Shown here in pieces: positions 26,987 through 35,282 of a DNA stretch of 64,000 nucleotides. A program made the position numbers and the translations under genes. Where the stretch lies: assembly GCF_006539185.1 (NCBI RefSeq), contig NZ_BJMN01000005.1:310001-374000 (forward strand), read 5' to 3'. This stretch comes from Streptomyces gardneri (GTDB lineage: Bacteria > Actinomycetota > Actinomycetes > Streptomycetales > Streptomycetaceae). Below the pieces are notes generated by a model that was given only the letters and a program-made list of their open reading frames with translations, searched no databases and had not been told where the DNA came from. Each line of letters opens with the position of its first letter. Position 1 is the first letter of the stretch.

Positions 26987-27404
26987 GTCTGATCCCTTCG
27001 GGCGGGCGGCACGGATGTGTGCCGCGGATCGGTCACGGCAAGCCGAAGGTATCAGGCGAATCGGGGCATTTTGCCCAGGGTCGTCGGGCGGTTCGGAGTG
27101 CGTCCCGGAGTGGTTCGGAGTGCGCCGCGAGGCGGCTCGGGTGGGCGCCCCGGGGTGGTTCGGTGCGTGTCCTCCCGGTGGGCCCGTGGGCGTTTTCCAC
27201 GGGTTCGACGGGAGTTCGATTGCGAGAGTGTGGCAGATGCATGACAAGCGCCCAACTCCCTTGAGCTACGCCCGTAGACCGGACAGTCTGCTGATCACCC
27301 GGAGCGCCCCACACGGCTCCCGGCCGTGCGTGTGACCCACACGCGCCCCCCACTGTCGCGCCGCCCCACAAGAGGCGCGACGCCGAAGAGGAGGACTCCC
27401 TCGT
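26987..27404. other. Intergenic region with short direct repeats, upstream of the S8 protease
   Basis: About 420 bp between divergent genes. A 13-bp element GGTTCGGAGTGCG occurs at 27090-27102 and 27112-27124, 22 bp apart, with a shortened copy GGTTCGGTGCG at 27157-27167. A 7-bp inverted repeat (GCGTGTG/CACACGC, 27328-27344) lies about 60 bp upstream of the protease start. No gene is supported. Confidence 0.5.
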
Positions 27405-28619
27405 ATGGCACTCCCTCAGCACACCAGGGCCCGGTTCGCGCTGACCGTCTCCGCCGCGACCGCGGCCGCCCTGCTCGGCACCTTCGCCGCCGTCCCCGCC
27501 CAGGCGGCCCCCGCCGAAGGTGTCGTCCTCGCGGCCGATTCGGCCGACGCGGTGCCCGGCAGCTACATCGTCACCCTGAAGCAGGGCGCGGGCTTCAAGG
27601 CCGCCTCCGCCAAGGGCCGGAACCTGATATCCGGTTACGGCGGCACGGTCCGCAAGACCTTCGGCTCCGCCATCAACGGCTACACGGCCACCCTCGACGC
27701 GACGGAGGCACGCCGCCTCGCCGCCGACCCCGCCGTCGCCTCCGTCGAGCAGAACCAGGTCTTCCGCGCCGACGCCACGCAGACCAACGCCCCCTGGGGC
27801 CTGGACCGCATCGACCAGGCCAACCTGCCGCTGAGCGGCACGTACACGTACCCCGACTCGGCGGGCGCCGGCGTCACCGCGTACGTCATCGACACCGGCG
27901 TGCGCATCTCGCACGCGCAGTTCGGCGGGCGGGCCGTGAACGGCTACGACGCGGTCGACGGCGACACCGTCGCCCAGGACGGCAACGGCCACGGCACGCA
28001 CGTCGCCACCACCATCGCGGGCTCGACGTACGGCGTGGCCAAGGCCGCGAAGATCGTCGCCGTCCGGGTCCTCGACAACGCGGGCTCCGGCACCACCGCC
28101 GGTGTCATCGCGGGCATCGACTGGGTCACCTCCCACCACACGGCGGGGGCCCCGGCCGTCGCCAACCTGTCCCTCGGGGGCGGCGCCTCCACCGCCCTCG
28201 ACAACGCGGTGAAGAACTCCATCGCGGACGGTGTCACCTACGCCGTCGCCGCGGGCAACTCCGGCGTCAACGCGTCCTCCTCGTCGCCCGCCCGGGTCGC
28301 CGCCGCCATCACGGTCGGCGCCACGAGCAACACGGACGCCAAGGCGAGCTGGTCCAACTACGGTTCGGTGCTTGACCTCTTCGCCCCCGGCGTGTCGATC
28401 ACCGCGGGCTGGCACACGAGCGACACGGCCACCAACACGATCTCGGGCACCTCGATGGCCACCCCGCACGTCGCGGGAGCCGCCGCGGTCTACCTCGCGG
28501 GACACACCTCCGCCACTCCGGCGCAGGTCGCGACCGCTCTGGTGAACGGCTCGACCCCGAACAAGGTGACCAGCCCGGGCAGCGGTTCGCCCAACCGCCT
28601 GCTGCGGCTCGTCCCGTAG
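27405..28619 (+). CDS. Secreted subtilisin-like serine protease (S8) with I9 propeptide
   Basis: A 404-residue secreted protease. Residues 1-37 are a signal peptide ending at an AQA-type site; residues about 48-120 are an inhibitor_I9 propeptide (GSYIVTLKQG). The catalytic triad is D163 (YVIDTGVR), H196 (GHGTHVAT) and S350 (SGTSMATPHVAG), with Asn in AAGNSG for the oxyanion hole. The layout matches proteinase K-type streptomycete enzymes without a C-terminal extension. GAGGAGG lies ten bases before the ATG, a slightly long spacing. A strong hairpin follows the stop. Confidence 0.95.
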   Translation: MALPQHTRARFALTVSAATAAALLGTFAAVPAQAAPAEGVVLAADSADAVPGSYIVTLKQGAGFKAASAKGRNLISGYGGTVRKTFGSAINGYTATLDATEARRLAADPAVASVEQNQVFRADATQTNAPWGLDRIDQANLPLSGTYTYPDSAGAGVTAYVIDTGVRISHAQFGGRAVNGYDAVDGDTVAQDGNGHGTHVATTIAGSTYGVAKAAKIVAVRVLDNAGSGTTAGVIAGIDWVTSHHTAGAPAVANLSLGGGASTALDNAVKNSIADGVTYAVAAGNSGVNASSSSPARVAAAITVGATSNTDAKASWSNYGSVLDLFAPGVSITAGWHTSDTATNTISGTSMATPHVAGAAAVYLAGHTSATPAQVATALVNGSTPNKVTSPGSGSPNRLLRLVP

Positions 28620-28635
28620 GACGCACACGACCGGT

Positions 28636-28662
28636 GTCGGGGGTCTTGCGCGGACCCCCGAC
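28636..28662 (+). terminator. Hairpin terminator after the S8 protease
   Basis: Perfect 10-bp arms GTCGGGGGTC/GACCCCCGAC around a 7-base loop, 17 bp after the protease stop, followed by a pyrimidine-rich run. Confidence 0.75.
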
Positions 28663-28686
28663 CCTCTCTACCCTCGCGGCTCAATG

Positions 28687-28705
28687 GTTAGGAAAACTTC
28701 CTAAC
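28687..28705. promoter_or_regulatory. TTAGGAA palindrome, chitosanase-type (CsnR-like) operator
   Basis: GTTAGGAAAACTTCCTAAC has perfect 8-bp arms (GTTAGGAA/TTCCTAAC) around a 3-base centre, 30 bp upstream of the GH8 start. It matches the palindrome I recall upstream of actinomycete chitosanase genes bound by the ROK-family regulator CsnR. Confidence 0.65.
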
Positions 28706-28734
28706 GAATGAGCCGCGAAGGAAAGGGAGTTGTC

Positions 28735-30432
28735 ATGCGTCGTCGAAGCGTCTCGCTTCTCGGGCTCGCCGGACTGCTGGTGCTGCCCCTGACGTCGATC
28801 CCGCAGGCACAGGCACAGGCGCCGGCGCAGCCGCGCGCACAGGAGCGGGGAGAGGCGGCGGCCGCCGCCGACAGCCTGGTCTCCGCCGGAAAGCCGGTCA
28901 CGGCCTCGTCCGTCGAGGGCACAGGCTTCGAGGCCGGCCGGGCGGTGGACGGCAACACCGCCACGCGCTGGGCCAGTCTGGAGGGCGTCGACCCCCAGTG
29001 GGTGAGGATCGACCTCGGCGCGGCGCACACCGTCTCCCGGGTGAAGCTCAACTGGGAGGCCGCCTACGGCAAGGCGTACCGGATCCAGACCTCGGCCGAC
29101 GGCACCACGTGGACCGACGTCTACGCGACCACGACCGGCGACGGAGGCGTCGACGACCTCACGGTCTCCGGCAGCGGCCGTTACCTCCGCATGCACGGGA
29201 CCTCGCGCGGCACTCCGTACGGCTACTCCCTCTGGGAGTTCGAGGTCTACGGCGCCCCGAGCGGCGGCGGCGTCCCCGGCGGGCCGGCCGTCCCCTTCGG
29301 CAGCCACCTCAAGCCGTACGCGGCGGGGACCCTGAAGCCCTCCGGCGCCCAGGCCGTGCTCGACCAGAAGGTCGTCGAGTACTACAACAAGTGGAAGGCC
29401 GCCTTCGTCCGGCAGAACTGCGGCAACGGCTGGTACCAGATCATCTCGCCGGACGCCGACCACCCGTACGTCGCCGAGGCGCAGGGGTACGGCATGGTCG
29501 TCACCGCGACGATGGCCGGCGCCGACCCCGACGCGAAGAAGATCTTCGACGGTCTCGTGAAGTGGAAGATCGACCACCCGTCCTCGGTCAACCCGAACCT
29601 CCTCGCGGCCGAACAGGACGTCGCCTGCAAGAGCGTCAACGGCGGTGACGGCGCCACCGACGGCGACATGGACGTGGCCTACGGCCTGCTCCTCGCCGAC
29701 AAGCAGTGGGGCAGCGCCGGCACCTACAACTACAAGGACCTCGCGCTCAAGCACATCGCCGCGATCAAGAAGGACGAGCTCAACCCGACCACCAAGCTCC
29801 TCAAGCTGGGCGACTGGAGCAGCTCCGGCGACCAGTACTACTACATCTCCCGCACCTCGGACTGGATGGTCGACCACTTCCGCGCCTTCCGTACGGCCTC
29901 CGGCGACACGACCTGGGACGCCGTGCGCAGCGCGCACCAGACCCAGATCTCGCGGCTCCAGTCGACGTACGCCTCCGGCACCGGCCTGCTGCCCGACTTC
30001 GTCGTCGACACGAACACCACGCCCAAGCCCGCCCCCGGCCAGGTCCTGGAGGACCCGAACGACGGCGCCTACTGGTGGAACGCGTGTCGTACGCCGTGGC
30101 GCATCGCGGACGACGCGGTGACCAGCGGCGACGCCACGTCGCTCGCGGCGGCGCGCAAGCTCAACAGCTGGATCAAGACGAAGACCGGTGGCGACCCGAA
30201 CAAGATCGCCATCGGCTACAAGCTCAACGGCACCCAGATATCGGCGGGCAGCGAGGCCGCGTTCTTCGCGCCGTTCGCCGTGGCGGCCATGACCGACCCG
30301 GGCAGCCAGGCCTGGCTGGACGCCCTCTGGAACAAGATGCTGACCACCCCGGTCGACACGAGCAGCTACTTCTCGGCCAGCATCCAGCTCCAGGTCATGA
30401 TCACGGCCTCGGGCAACCACTGGGTCCCGTAG
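28735..30432 (+). CDS. Secreted GH8 glycoside hydrolase with F5/8-type (CBM32-like) module, probable chitosanase
   Basis: A 565-residue secreted enzyme. A signal peptide (about residues 1-27, ending QAQAQA) is followed by a discoidin/CBM32-like module (about 45-180, SVEGTGFEAGRAVDGNTATR to SLWEFEVYG in part) and a GH8 catalytic domain (about 195-565). The general acid is E248 (VAEAQGYGMV) and the GH8 signature ATDGDMDVAYGLL carries D309 and D311. GH8 covers cellulases, lichenases and chitosanases; the TTAGGAA operator upstream favours chitosan. The ATG is chosen for GAAAGGGAG upstream; an ATG nine codons earlier is less likely. Confidence 0.9.
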   Translation: MRRRSVSLLGLAGLLVLPLTSIPQAQAQAPAQPRAQERGEAAAAADSLVSAGKPVTASSVEGTGFEAGRAVDGNTATRWASLEGVDPQWVRIDLGAAHTVSRVKLNWEAAYGKAYRIQTSADGTTWTDVYATTTGDGGVDDLTVSGSGRYLRMHGTSRGTPYGYSLWEFEVYGAPSGGGVPGGPAVPFGSHLKPYAAGTLKPSGAQAVLDQKVVEYYNKWKAAFVRQNCGNGWYQIISPDADHPYVAEAQGYGMVVTATMAGADPDAKKIFDGLVKWKIDHPSSVNPNLLAAEQDVACKSVNGGDGATDGDMDVAYGLLLADKQWGSAGTYNYKDLALKHIAAIKKDELNPTTKLLKLGDWSSSGDQYYYISRTSDWMVDHFRAFRTASGDTTWDAVRSAHQTQISRLQSTYASGTGLLPDFVVDTNTTPKPAPGQVLEDPNDGAYWWNACRTPWRIADDAVTSGDATSLAAARKLNSWIKTKTGGDPNKIAIGYKLNGTQISAGSEAAFFAPFAVAAMTDPGSQAWLDALWNKMLTTPVDTSSYFSASIQLQVMITASGNHWVP

Positions 30433-30447
30433 AGGTCGGCTCGCCGA

Positions 30448-31605
30448 TCAGTGGTGGAAGAGCCTCAGTCCGGTGCGCGCGAGAGTGATCCCGTGCTCGC
30501 GGCAGGCGTCCTCGACGTCGGTCGAGCGGATCGACCCGCCGGGTTCGGCGACGGCGGTGACGCCGTGCCGGCGCGCGTGGTCGACGTTGTCCCGGAAGGG
30601 CAGCGCACCGTCCGAGGCGAACGCCACCCCGGTCAGCTCGGCGAGCCACCCGGCGCGCTGCTCGTCGGTGAGGTCGGGGGCGGGCGCGGACAGGGCCCCG
30701 GACAGGCGCTCGCGCTCGTCCGGGGTGAGGTCGCCCTCGACGAACCGGATCTGCCAGTTGATCCGGTCCTGCCGGCGGACGCCCGGCCGGAAGGCGAGCG
30801 CGCGGACGGCGGGGTGGCGGCGCAGCCACCACGTGTCGGTCTTCGCGCCCGCCAGCCGGGTGCAGTCCACCCGGGACTGCTGCCCGGCGCCGATCCCGAG
30901 CGTGGCTCCGTTGCGTACGTAACAGACCGAGTTGGACTGGGTGTAGCGCAGCACCGCGAGTCCGAGCAGCAGGTCCTCCGTGGCCGAGGCGGTGAGCTCA
31001 CCGCAGACGAGGTCGTCCAGGAGGGCGGGGGAGAGCGGCACGTCGTCGCGCTGCTGGGTCAGCCGCATGCCGTACACCTCCCGGGCCTCCTGGCCCGGCG
31101 GGGTGAAGGTCTCGTCGGCCTCCATGACCAGGAAGCGGCCGCTCTTCTTCCGGCTGAGGGTCTCGACGGTCCCGGGAGCGTAACCGGGGGCGATGACACC
31201 GTCGCAGACCACCCGGGTCAGCAGCTCGGCGAGCTCGGCGTCGACCGGGTGCGAGACGGCGGCGAAGTCGCCGTACGAGGACTTCGGATCGGCGTCGCGG
31301 GCCCGCAGATAGGCGCTGGTGACCGCGCCGACTCCGTCGCGGTCGACGCCGTACAGCTCGGCGGTCACCTCGTCGACCGGCCCGGCCACGGCCGCGCCGG
31401 CCGGGGAGACGTGCTTGAAGGAGGCGGCGGCCGGCCGGCCCAGGGCACGGCCGGCGTCCCGCACCAGCTGCCAGCTGTTCAGCGCGTCGAGGAGGTTGAT
31501 GTAGGACGGGCTGCCGTTCACCACCCGGATCGGCCAGCTCCCGGGCTCCACCGGGTCGGCGGCCGCCGCCAGCTGCTGGGGGTTGATGCCGTAACGCAGT
31601 TCCAT
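30448..31605 (-). CDS. Stand-alone AICAR transformylase (PurH C-terminal-domain type)
   Basis: A 385-residue protein matching only the AICAR formyltransferase half of PurH; the IMP cyclohydrolase domain is absent. The catalytic Lys-His pair is K64-H65 in SFKHVSPAG, and the family blocks RYTQSNSVCYVRNG and GAGQQSRVDCTRLA are intact. It would transfer a formyl group from 10-formyl-THF to ZMP (AICAR). AGGAGGT precedes the ATG, in a leader that looks like a ZTP riboswitch. It is convergent with the GH8 gene (15 bp apart). It is likely an accessory copy to a normal purH elsewhere. Confidence 0.9.
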   Translation of the reverse strand: MELRYGINPQQLAAAADPVEPGSWPIRVVNGSPSYINLLDALNSWQLVRDAGRALGRPAAASFKHVSPAGAAVAGPVDEVTAELYGVDRDGVGAVTSAYLRARDADPKSSYGDFAAVSHPVDAELAELLTRVVCDGVIAPGYAPGTVETLSRKKSGRFLVMEADETFTPPGQEAREVYGMRLTQQRDDVPLSPALLDDLVCGELTASATEDLLLGLAVLRYTQSNSVCYVRNGATLGIGAGQQSRVDCTRLAGAKTDTWWLRRHPAVRALAFRPGVRRQDRINWQIRFVEGDLTPDERERLSGALSAPAPDLTDEQRAGWLAELTGVAFASDGALPFRDNVDHARRHGVTAVAEPGGSIRSTDVEDACREHGITLARTGLRLFHH

Positions 31606-31612
31606 CTGGGGA

Positions 31613-31732
31613 CCTCCTGGGTCAGCGGGACATCACTGACGCAGGCGCCCAGGCGGTCGACGCGCACGCGGGAAAGCGACCAACTGCCGCTCCCCGGTGG
31701 TGATCCACCTTCGCCAGTCGCAGCGGGCACGA
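31613..31732 (-). ncRNA. ZTP (pfl) riboswitch-like leader of the AICAR transformylase gene
   Basis: On the minus strand the leader reads CGACTGGCG (31712-31720), then CACCGGGGAGCGGC just after a small hairpin (GGTGGATCACC), then after a linker CCGCCTGGGC (31647-31656). These are the hallmark blocks, in order, of ZTP aptamers as I remember them. CCTGGG in the last block can also pair with CCCAGG (31616-31621), which overlaps the AGGAGG ribosome site, giving a plausible translational switch: ligand binding would free the site. The downstream gene consumes ZMP, the natural ligand. No covariance check was possible. Confidence 0.75.
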
Positions 31733-31753
31733 TGCTACCGCCCGCCGGAAACG

Positions 31754-31793
31754 CGGCGCGCCGCACCTCCCGTTCGGGAAGTGCGGCGCGCCG
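31754..31793 (-). terminator. Hairpin terminator after GAPDH gene
   Basis: Thirteen-bp perfect arms CGGCGCGCCGCAC/GTGCGGCGCGCCG (31754-31766, 31781-31793), with a further TCCCG/CGGGA pairing in the loop, 23 bp beyond the GAPDH stop. It separates GAPDH from the riboswitch leader read on the same strand. Confidence 0.8.
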
Positions 31794-31815
31794 TCGTGCT
31801 GTCGGTGCCGGGGGA

Positions 31816-33261
31816 TCAGACCGCCGGAGCCGGGAAGGTCGGGTACTCCACGCCGGAGACGTGCTGGACGACCCGGATGACCTGGCACGAGTAGCCGAAC
31901 TCGTTGTCGTACCACAGGTAGAGGATCGCGTTGTCGCCGTCGACCTTGGTCGCACCGGCGTCGACGATCGACGCGTGGCGCGAGCCGACGAAGTCCATCG
32001 AGACGGCGTCGGGGGCCGTGGTGAAGTCGATCTGGCGCTTCAGCGGCGAGTGCAGCGAGACGTCGCGGAGGTACTCGAGGACCTCGTCGCGGGTGGTCTC
32101 GCGGCCCAGGCGCAGGCTCAGGATGGCGATCGAGACGTCCGGGACGGGGACGCGGATCGAGCTGCCGGTGATGGGGGCCTTGAGGTCCGGCAGCGCCTTG
32201 GCGACGGCAGAGGCGGCACCGGTCTCGGTGATCACCATGTTCAGCGGCGCCGAGCGGCCACGACGGTCGGCCTTGTGGTAGTTGTCCAGCAGGTTCTGGT
32301 CGTTCGTGAACGAGTGAACCGTCTCGACGTGGCCGCGGAGCACGCCGTACTCGTCGTCCATCGCCTTCAGCGGCGGGACGATCGCGTTCGTGGTGCAGGA
32401 GGCGCAGGAGATGATCTGCTCGTCCGGCTTGACCGTCTCGTGGTTGACGCCGTGCACGATGTTCGGCACGTCACCCTTACCGGGCGCGGTCAGGACGACC
32501 TTGTCGATGCCGGGGCGCAGGTGCTTGGAGAGGCCCTCGCGGTCGCGCCACTTGCCGGTGTTGTCGATGAGGATGGCGTTCTCGATGCCGTACGCCGTGT
32601 AGTCGACCTCGGAGGGGTCGTTGGCGTAGATCACCTTGATCGTGTTGCCGTTGGCGACGATCGTGCTGTTCGCCTCGTCGACCGTGATCGTGCCCTGGAA
32701 CTGGCCGTGGATCGAGTCGCGGCGCAGCAGCGAGGCGCGCTTCACGAGGTCCTGCTCGCCACCGCCGCGGACGACGATCGCGCGCAGCCGCAGACCGTTG
32801 CCGGAGCCGGCCTTCTCGATGAGGAGGCGGGCGACGAGGCGGCCGATGCGGCCGAAGCCGTAGAGGACGACGTCGCGTCCGTCGCGGCGCTCGATCTTGT
32901 TCTCACCGGTGGCGCCGGCGACGGCCTCGGCGGTGAACTCGGCCACGGAGAGACCGCGGTCGTCGGTCTTGTAGTCCGCGGCCAGCACGCCGATGTCGAT
33001 CTGGCACGGGCCCAGGTCGAGGGTCGTGAGCGTCTGGAGGAAGGGCAGCGTCTCGGTGACCGAGAGCTCCTCGCCGTCGATCTGCCGGGCGAAGCGGTGG
33101 GTCTTGAGGATGCTGACCACCGACTTGTTCACCAGGGAGCGGCTGTGGACCAGGACGGTGACGTCCTGCTCCCGGTGCAGCTTCCCGATGATCGGGATCA
33201 TCGACTCCGCGATCTCCTCGCGGTTCTTCCAGCTGGTGAACGAGTCGTCATTGACAGTCAC
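31816..33261 (-). CDS. Glyceraldehyde-3-phosphate dehydrogenase, long form
   Basis: A 481-residue GAPDH with an extra N-terminal region of about 125 residues before the NAD-binding motif GFGRIGRLVAR. The active-site block reads SCASCTTNAI with the catalytic Cys in SCTTN, and the C-terminal WYDNEFGYSCQV is typical. Long GAPDHs of this type occur in actinomycetes beside the usual 335-residue enzyme and may serve a distinct direction or condition. The GTG start is weakly supported (GAAAGA upstream). The gene is monocistronic with a terminator. Confidence 0.92.
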   Translation of the reverse strand: MTVNDDSFTSWKNREEIAESMIPIIGKLHREQDVTVLVHSRSLVNKSVVSILKTHRFARQIDGEELSVTETLPFLQTLTTLDLGPCQIDIGVLAADYKTDDRGLSVAEFTAEAVAGATGENKIERRDGRDVVLYGFGRIGRLVARLLIEKAGSGNGLRLRAIVVRGGGEQDLVKRASLLRRDSIHGQFQGTITVDEANSTIVANGNTIKVIYANDPSEVDYTAYGIENAILIDNTGKWRDREGLSKHLRPGIDKVVLTAPGKGDVPNIVHGVNHETVKPDEQIISCASCTTNAIVPPLKAMDDEYGVLRGHVETVHSFTNDQNLLDNYHKADRRGRSAPLNMVITETGAASAVAKALPDLKAPITGSSIRVPVPDVSIAILSLRLGRETTRDEVLEYLRDVSLHSPLKRQIDFTTAPDAVSMDFVGSRHASIVDAGATKVDGDNAILYLWYDNEFGYSCQVIRVVQHVSGVEYPTFPAPAV

Positions 33262-33335
33262 AAGTTTATCTTTCGAGCTAGGCGGCGCTCATATGGTAAC
33301 CCCAGGTCTGCGCGGTGCTTCAGAGGGGTGGCGCA

Positions 33336-33980
33336 TCACACGCTCGGCCGCGGTGCGCCCTCGCGGACGCGCGCCAGTCGCTCCTCCAGGGCCGCCCGGC
33401 GTGCGGGCCACTCCTCGGCCACGATCGAGTAGACGGCGGAGTCGCGGAGCCGGCCGTCCTCGCCCGGGGCCCACGAGCGGGACCAGTTCCGCAGGACGCC
33501 CTCGAAGCTCGCGCCCGCCCGCTCGATCGCCGCCCGGGAGCGGGTGTTGCGCGCGTCCGTCTTGAGGTCCACCCGCGCCACGTCCCAGCTCTCGAAGGCG
33601 TGCCGGAAGAGCAGGTACTTGGCCTCGGTGTTCACGCCCGTGCCCTGGGCCGAGGCGGCGAGCCAGGTGAAGCCGATCTCGACCGCGCACAGGCGCTCAC
33701 CGGACGGCCAGAGACGCGGATCCCAGAAGGAGGTGGCGCCGAGCACCCGCCCGGTGGCCACGTCCACCTGCGCGTACGGGGCGAGGATGCCCTGGGCGGC
33801 GCGGCCGAGCTGTGTGTCGACGTACGCCCCCATCTCGTCCCGCCCCGGCACCCAGGTGAAGCCGTACGAGTCCCGGCTCTCCTCGGCGGCCGCGGCGAGC
33901 CCGGCGGCGTGCTGATGCCCCAGCGGCTCCAGACGCACGATCGCGCCCTCGAGAACCGGCCCTTCCAGCGTGAAACCCAT
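33336..33980 (-). CDS. GNAT N-acetyltransferase (RimJ/RimL-type)
   Basis: A 214-residue acetyltransferase. [17 protein letters not shown] opens the domain, [21 protein letters not shown] holds the acetyl-CoA loop and [21 protein letters not shown] is the C-terminal RimJ/RimL block. It acetylates an amine or protein N-terminus. The ATG at MGFTLEG is chosen because the longer frame (18 codons more, GTG) has no ribosome site. Isolated, no inferred partner. Confidence 0.85.
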   Translation of the reverse strand: MGFTLEGPVLEGAIVRLEPLGHQHAAGLAAAAEESRDSYGFTWVPGRDEMGAYVDTQLGRAAQGILAPYAQVDVATGRVLGATSFWDPRLWPSGERLCAVEIGFTWLAASAQGTGVNTEAKYLLFRHAFESWDVARVDLKTDARNTRSRAAIERAGASFEGVLRNWSRSWAPGEDGRLRDSAVYSIVAEEWPARRAALEERLARVREGAPRPSV

Positions 33981-34112
33981 GGATCCGCACCCCGTGTACG
34001 TGTCGAGTTCGTCGGTGATCACCGAGCGGATCACCGAGCGGGGAGCAGAATCGCAGAGTCCGGGCGCGGGAGCACTCGCGTTTCACGGGCTGGTCAGGGC
34101 GGTCGGGGCCGG

Positions 34113-35144
34113 TCAGGGAAACGCGAGCGTCCGGAAGACCTCGCGGACCCGGGCCAGCGGACCGGGGTCCCGGGTGAAGTACAGCCGGTTCGTGAGGAGC
34201 ACCGCCCAGCGCCCGCGCGCGGGCGAGACCCACAGGCCCGTGCCGGTGAAGCCGAAGTGCGCCCAGACGTCGTCCGCGGGCTCCGTACCTGGCGCCGGGT
34301 GCCAGAAGAGCCCGCGCGGCGGGGTCAGCGGGCCCGTGCGGACGCGCAGCGAGGCCGCCGTCCAGTCGGCGGAGAAGGTGCCGGGCACCGGGACGAGGAG
34401 GTGGCGCAGGAACCGGCCGACGTCGCCGGCGGTGGTGAAGACGCCGGCGATCCCGCAGGCGCCACCGAGCAGCCGGGCCGAGAAGTCGTGCACGGTCCCC
34501 CGGAGCGGGGCGCCGCTCTCCTCGTCGTACTCGGTGGGCGCGCACCGCTCCACGTCCTCGGCGGGCAGCGGCCCGTACCGCGTCTCCGTCATGCCGAGCG
34601 GCGTCCAGACCCGGTCCTCCGCGAGCCGGGTCAGCGAGCGGCGTGTGAGGTGCTCGGCGAGGTAGCCGAGGATCAGCGCCGCCCGGTCGGTGTAGGCGAC
34701 GGCCTCCCCGGGCCGGTGCCGCAGCGGCTCGGCGAGGACCCCGTCCCGGACGTCCTGTGGGTCGGAGCCGTACAGCGGACGGAGGTTGGCGCGCAGCGGC
34801 AGCCCCGCGGTGTGGGTGAGGAGGTTCAGGGCCGTGACGCCGGCGAGGGGCCGCCCCGCGGCCTCCGGCCAGTACGCGCCGAGCGGCGCCTCAGGCTCCA
34901 GCTTCCCCGCGTCGACGAGGGTGCCGATCACGGCCCAGAGCGCGAGGATCTTGGTCAGGCTCGCGACGTCGAAGAGCGTGTCCCCGAGCATCGGCTCGCC
35001 CGGTCGCGCGGGATCGAGCGCCCCGACAGCCCCCTCGAAGAGGGTGGTACGGGCGTCGCCCACGGCCCACACGGCGCCGGGGTACACGCCCGCGCGTACG
35101 CCGTCGTCGAGGAGCCGCTCGAAGGGGTCGCTGCGCTGGGCCAA
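34113..35144 (-). CDS. Serine hydrolase, class C beta-lactamase-like
   Basis: A 343-residue serine hydrolase of the beta-lactamase/esterase EstB family, with no signal peptide visible. The nucleophile motif SxxK is in VASLTKILALW, the second motif YTD (instead of YxN) in AVAYTDRAALILGYL, and the third motif is HFGFTG in place of KTG. These features favour a cytoplasmic esterase or peptidase rather than a drug-resistance enzyme. The TTG start is supported by GGAGG six bases upstream. Confidence 0.85.
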   Translation of the reverse strand: MAQRSDPFERLLDDGVRAGVYPGAVWAVGDARTTLFEGAVGALDPARPGEPMLGDTLFDVASLTKILALWAVIGTLVDAGKLEPEAPLGAYWPEAAGRPLAGVTALNLLTHTAGLPLRANLRPLYGSDPQDVRDGVLAEPLRHRPGEAVAYTDRAALILGYLAEHLTRRSLTRLAEDRVWTPLGMTETRYGPLPAEDVERCAPTEYDEESGAPLRGTVHDFSARLLGGACGIAGVFTTAGDVGRFLRHLLVPVPGTFSADWTAASLRVRTGPLTPPRGLFWHPAPGTEPADDVWAHFGFTGTGLWVSPARGRWAVLLTNRLYFTRDPGPLARVREVFRTLAFP

Positions 35145-35282
35145 GGCGTGCCTCCGGCGGGTCGGGGCGGGCCTGACCGGGGCCGACGGGCAGGACCCGT
35201 CCGCTCCCTGACGGGCCGCGCTCCGGAGTCATGCCCTGGCTGTGGGGGAAGACACCCTTCCGTCAGCTCCTGTCCCAGGACC

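Noticed and set aside
34015..34044. Tandem 12-bp repeat GATCACCGAGCG
   Set aside because: Only two copies between two minus-strand genes, with no dyad symmetry or phasing; probably slippage.
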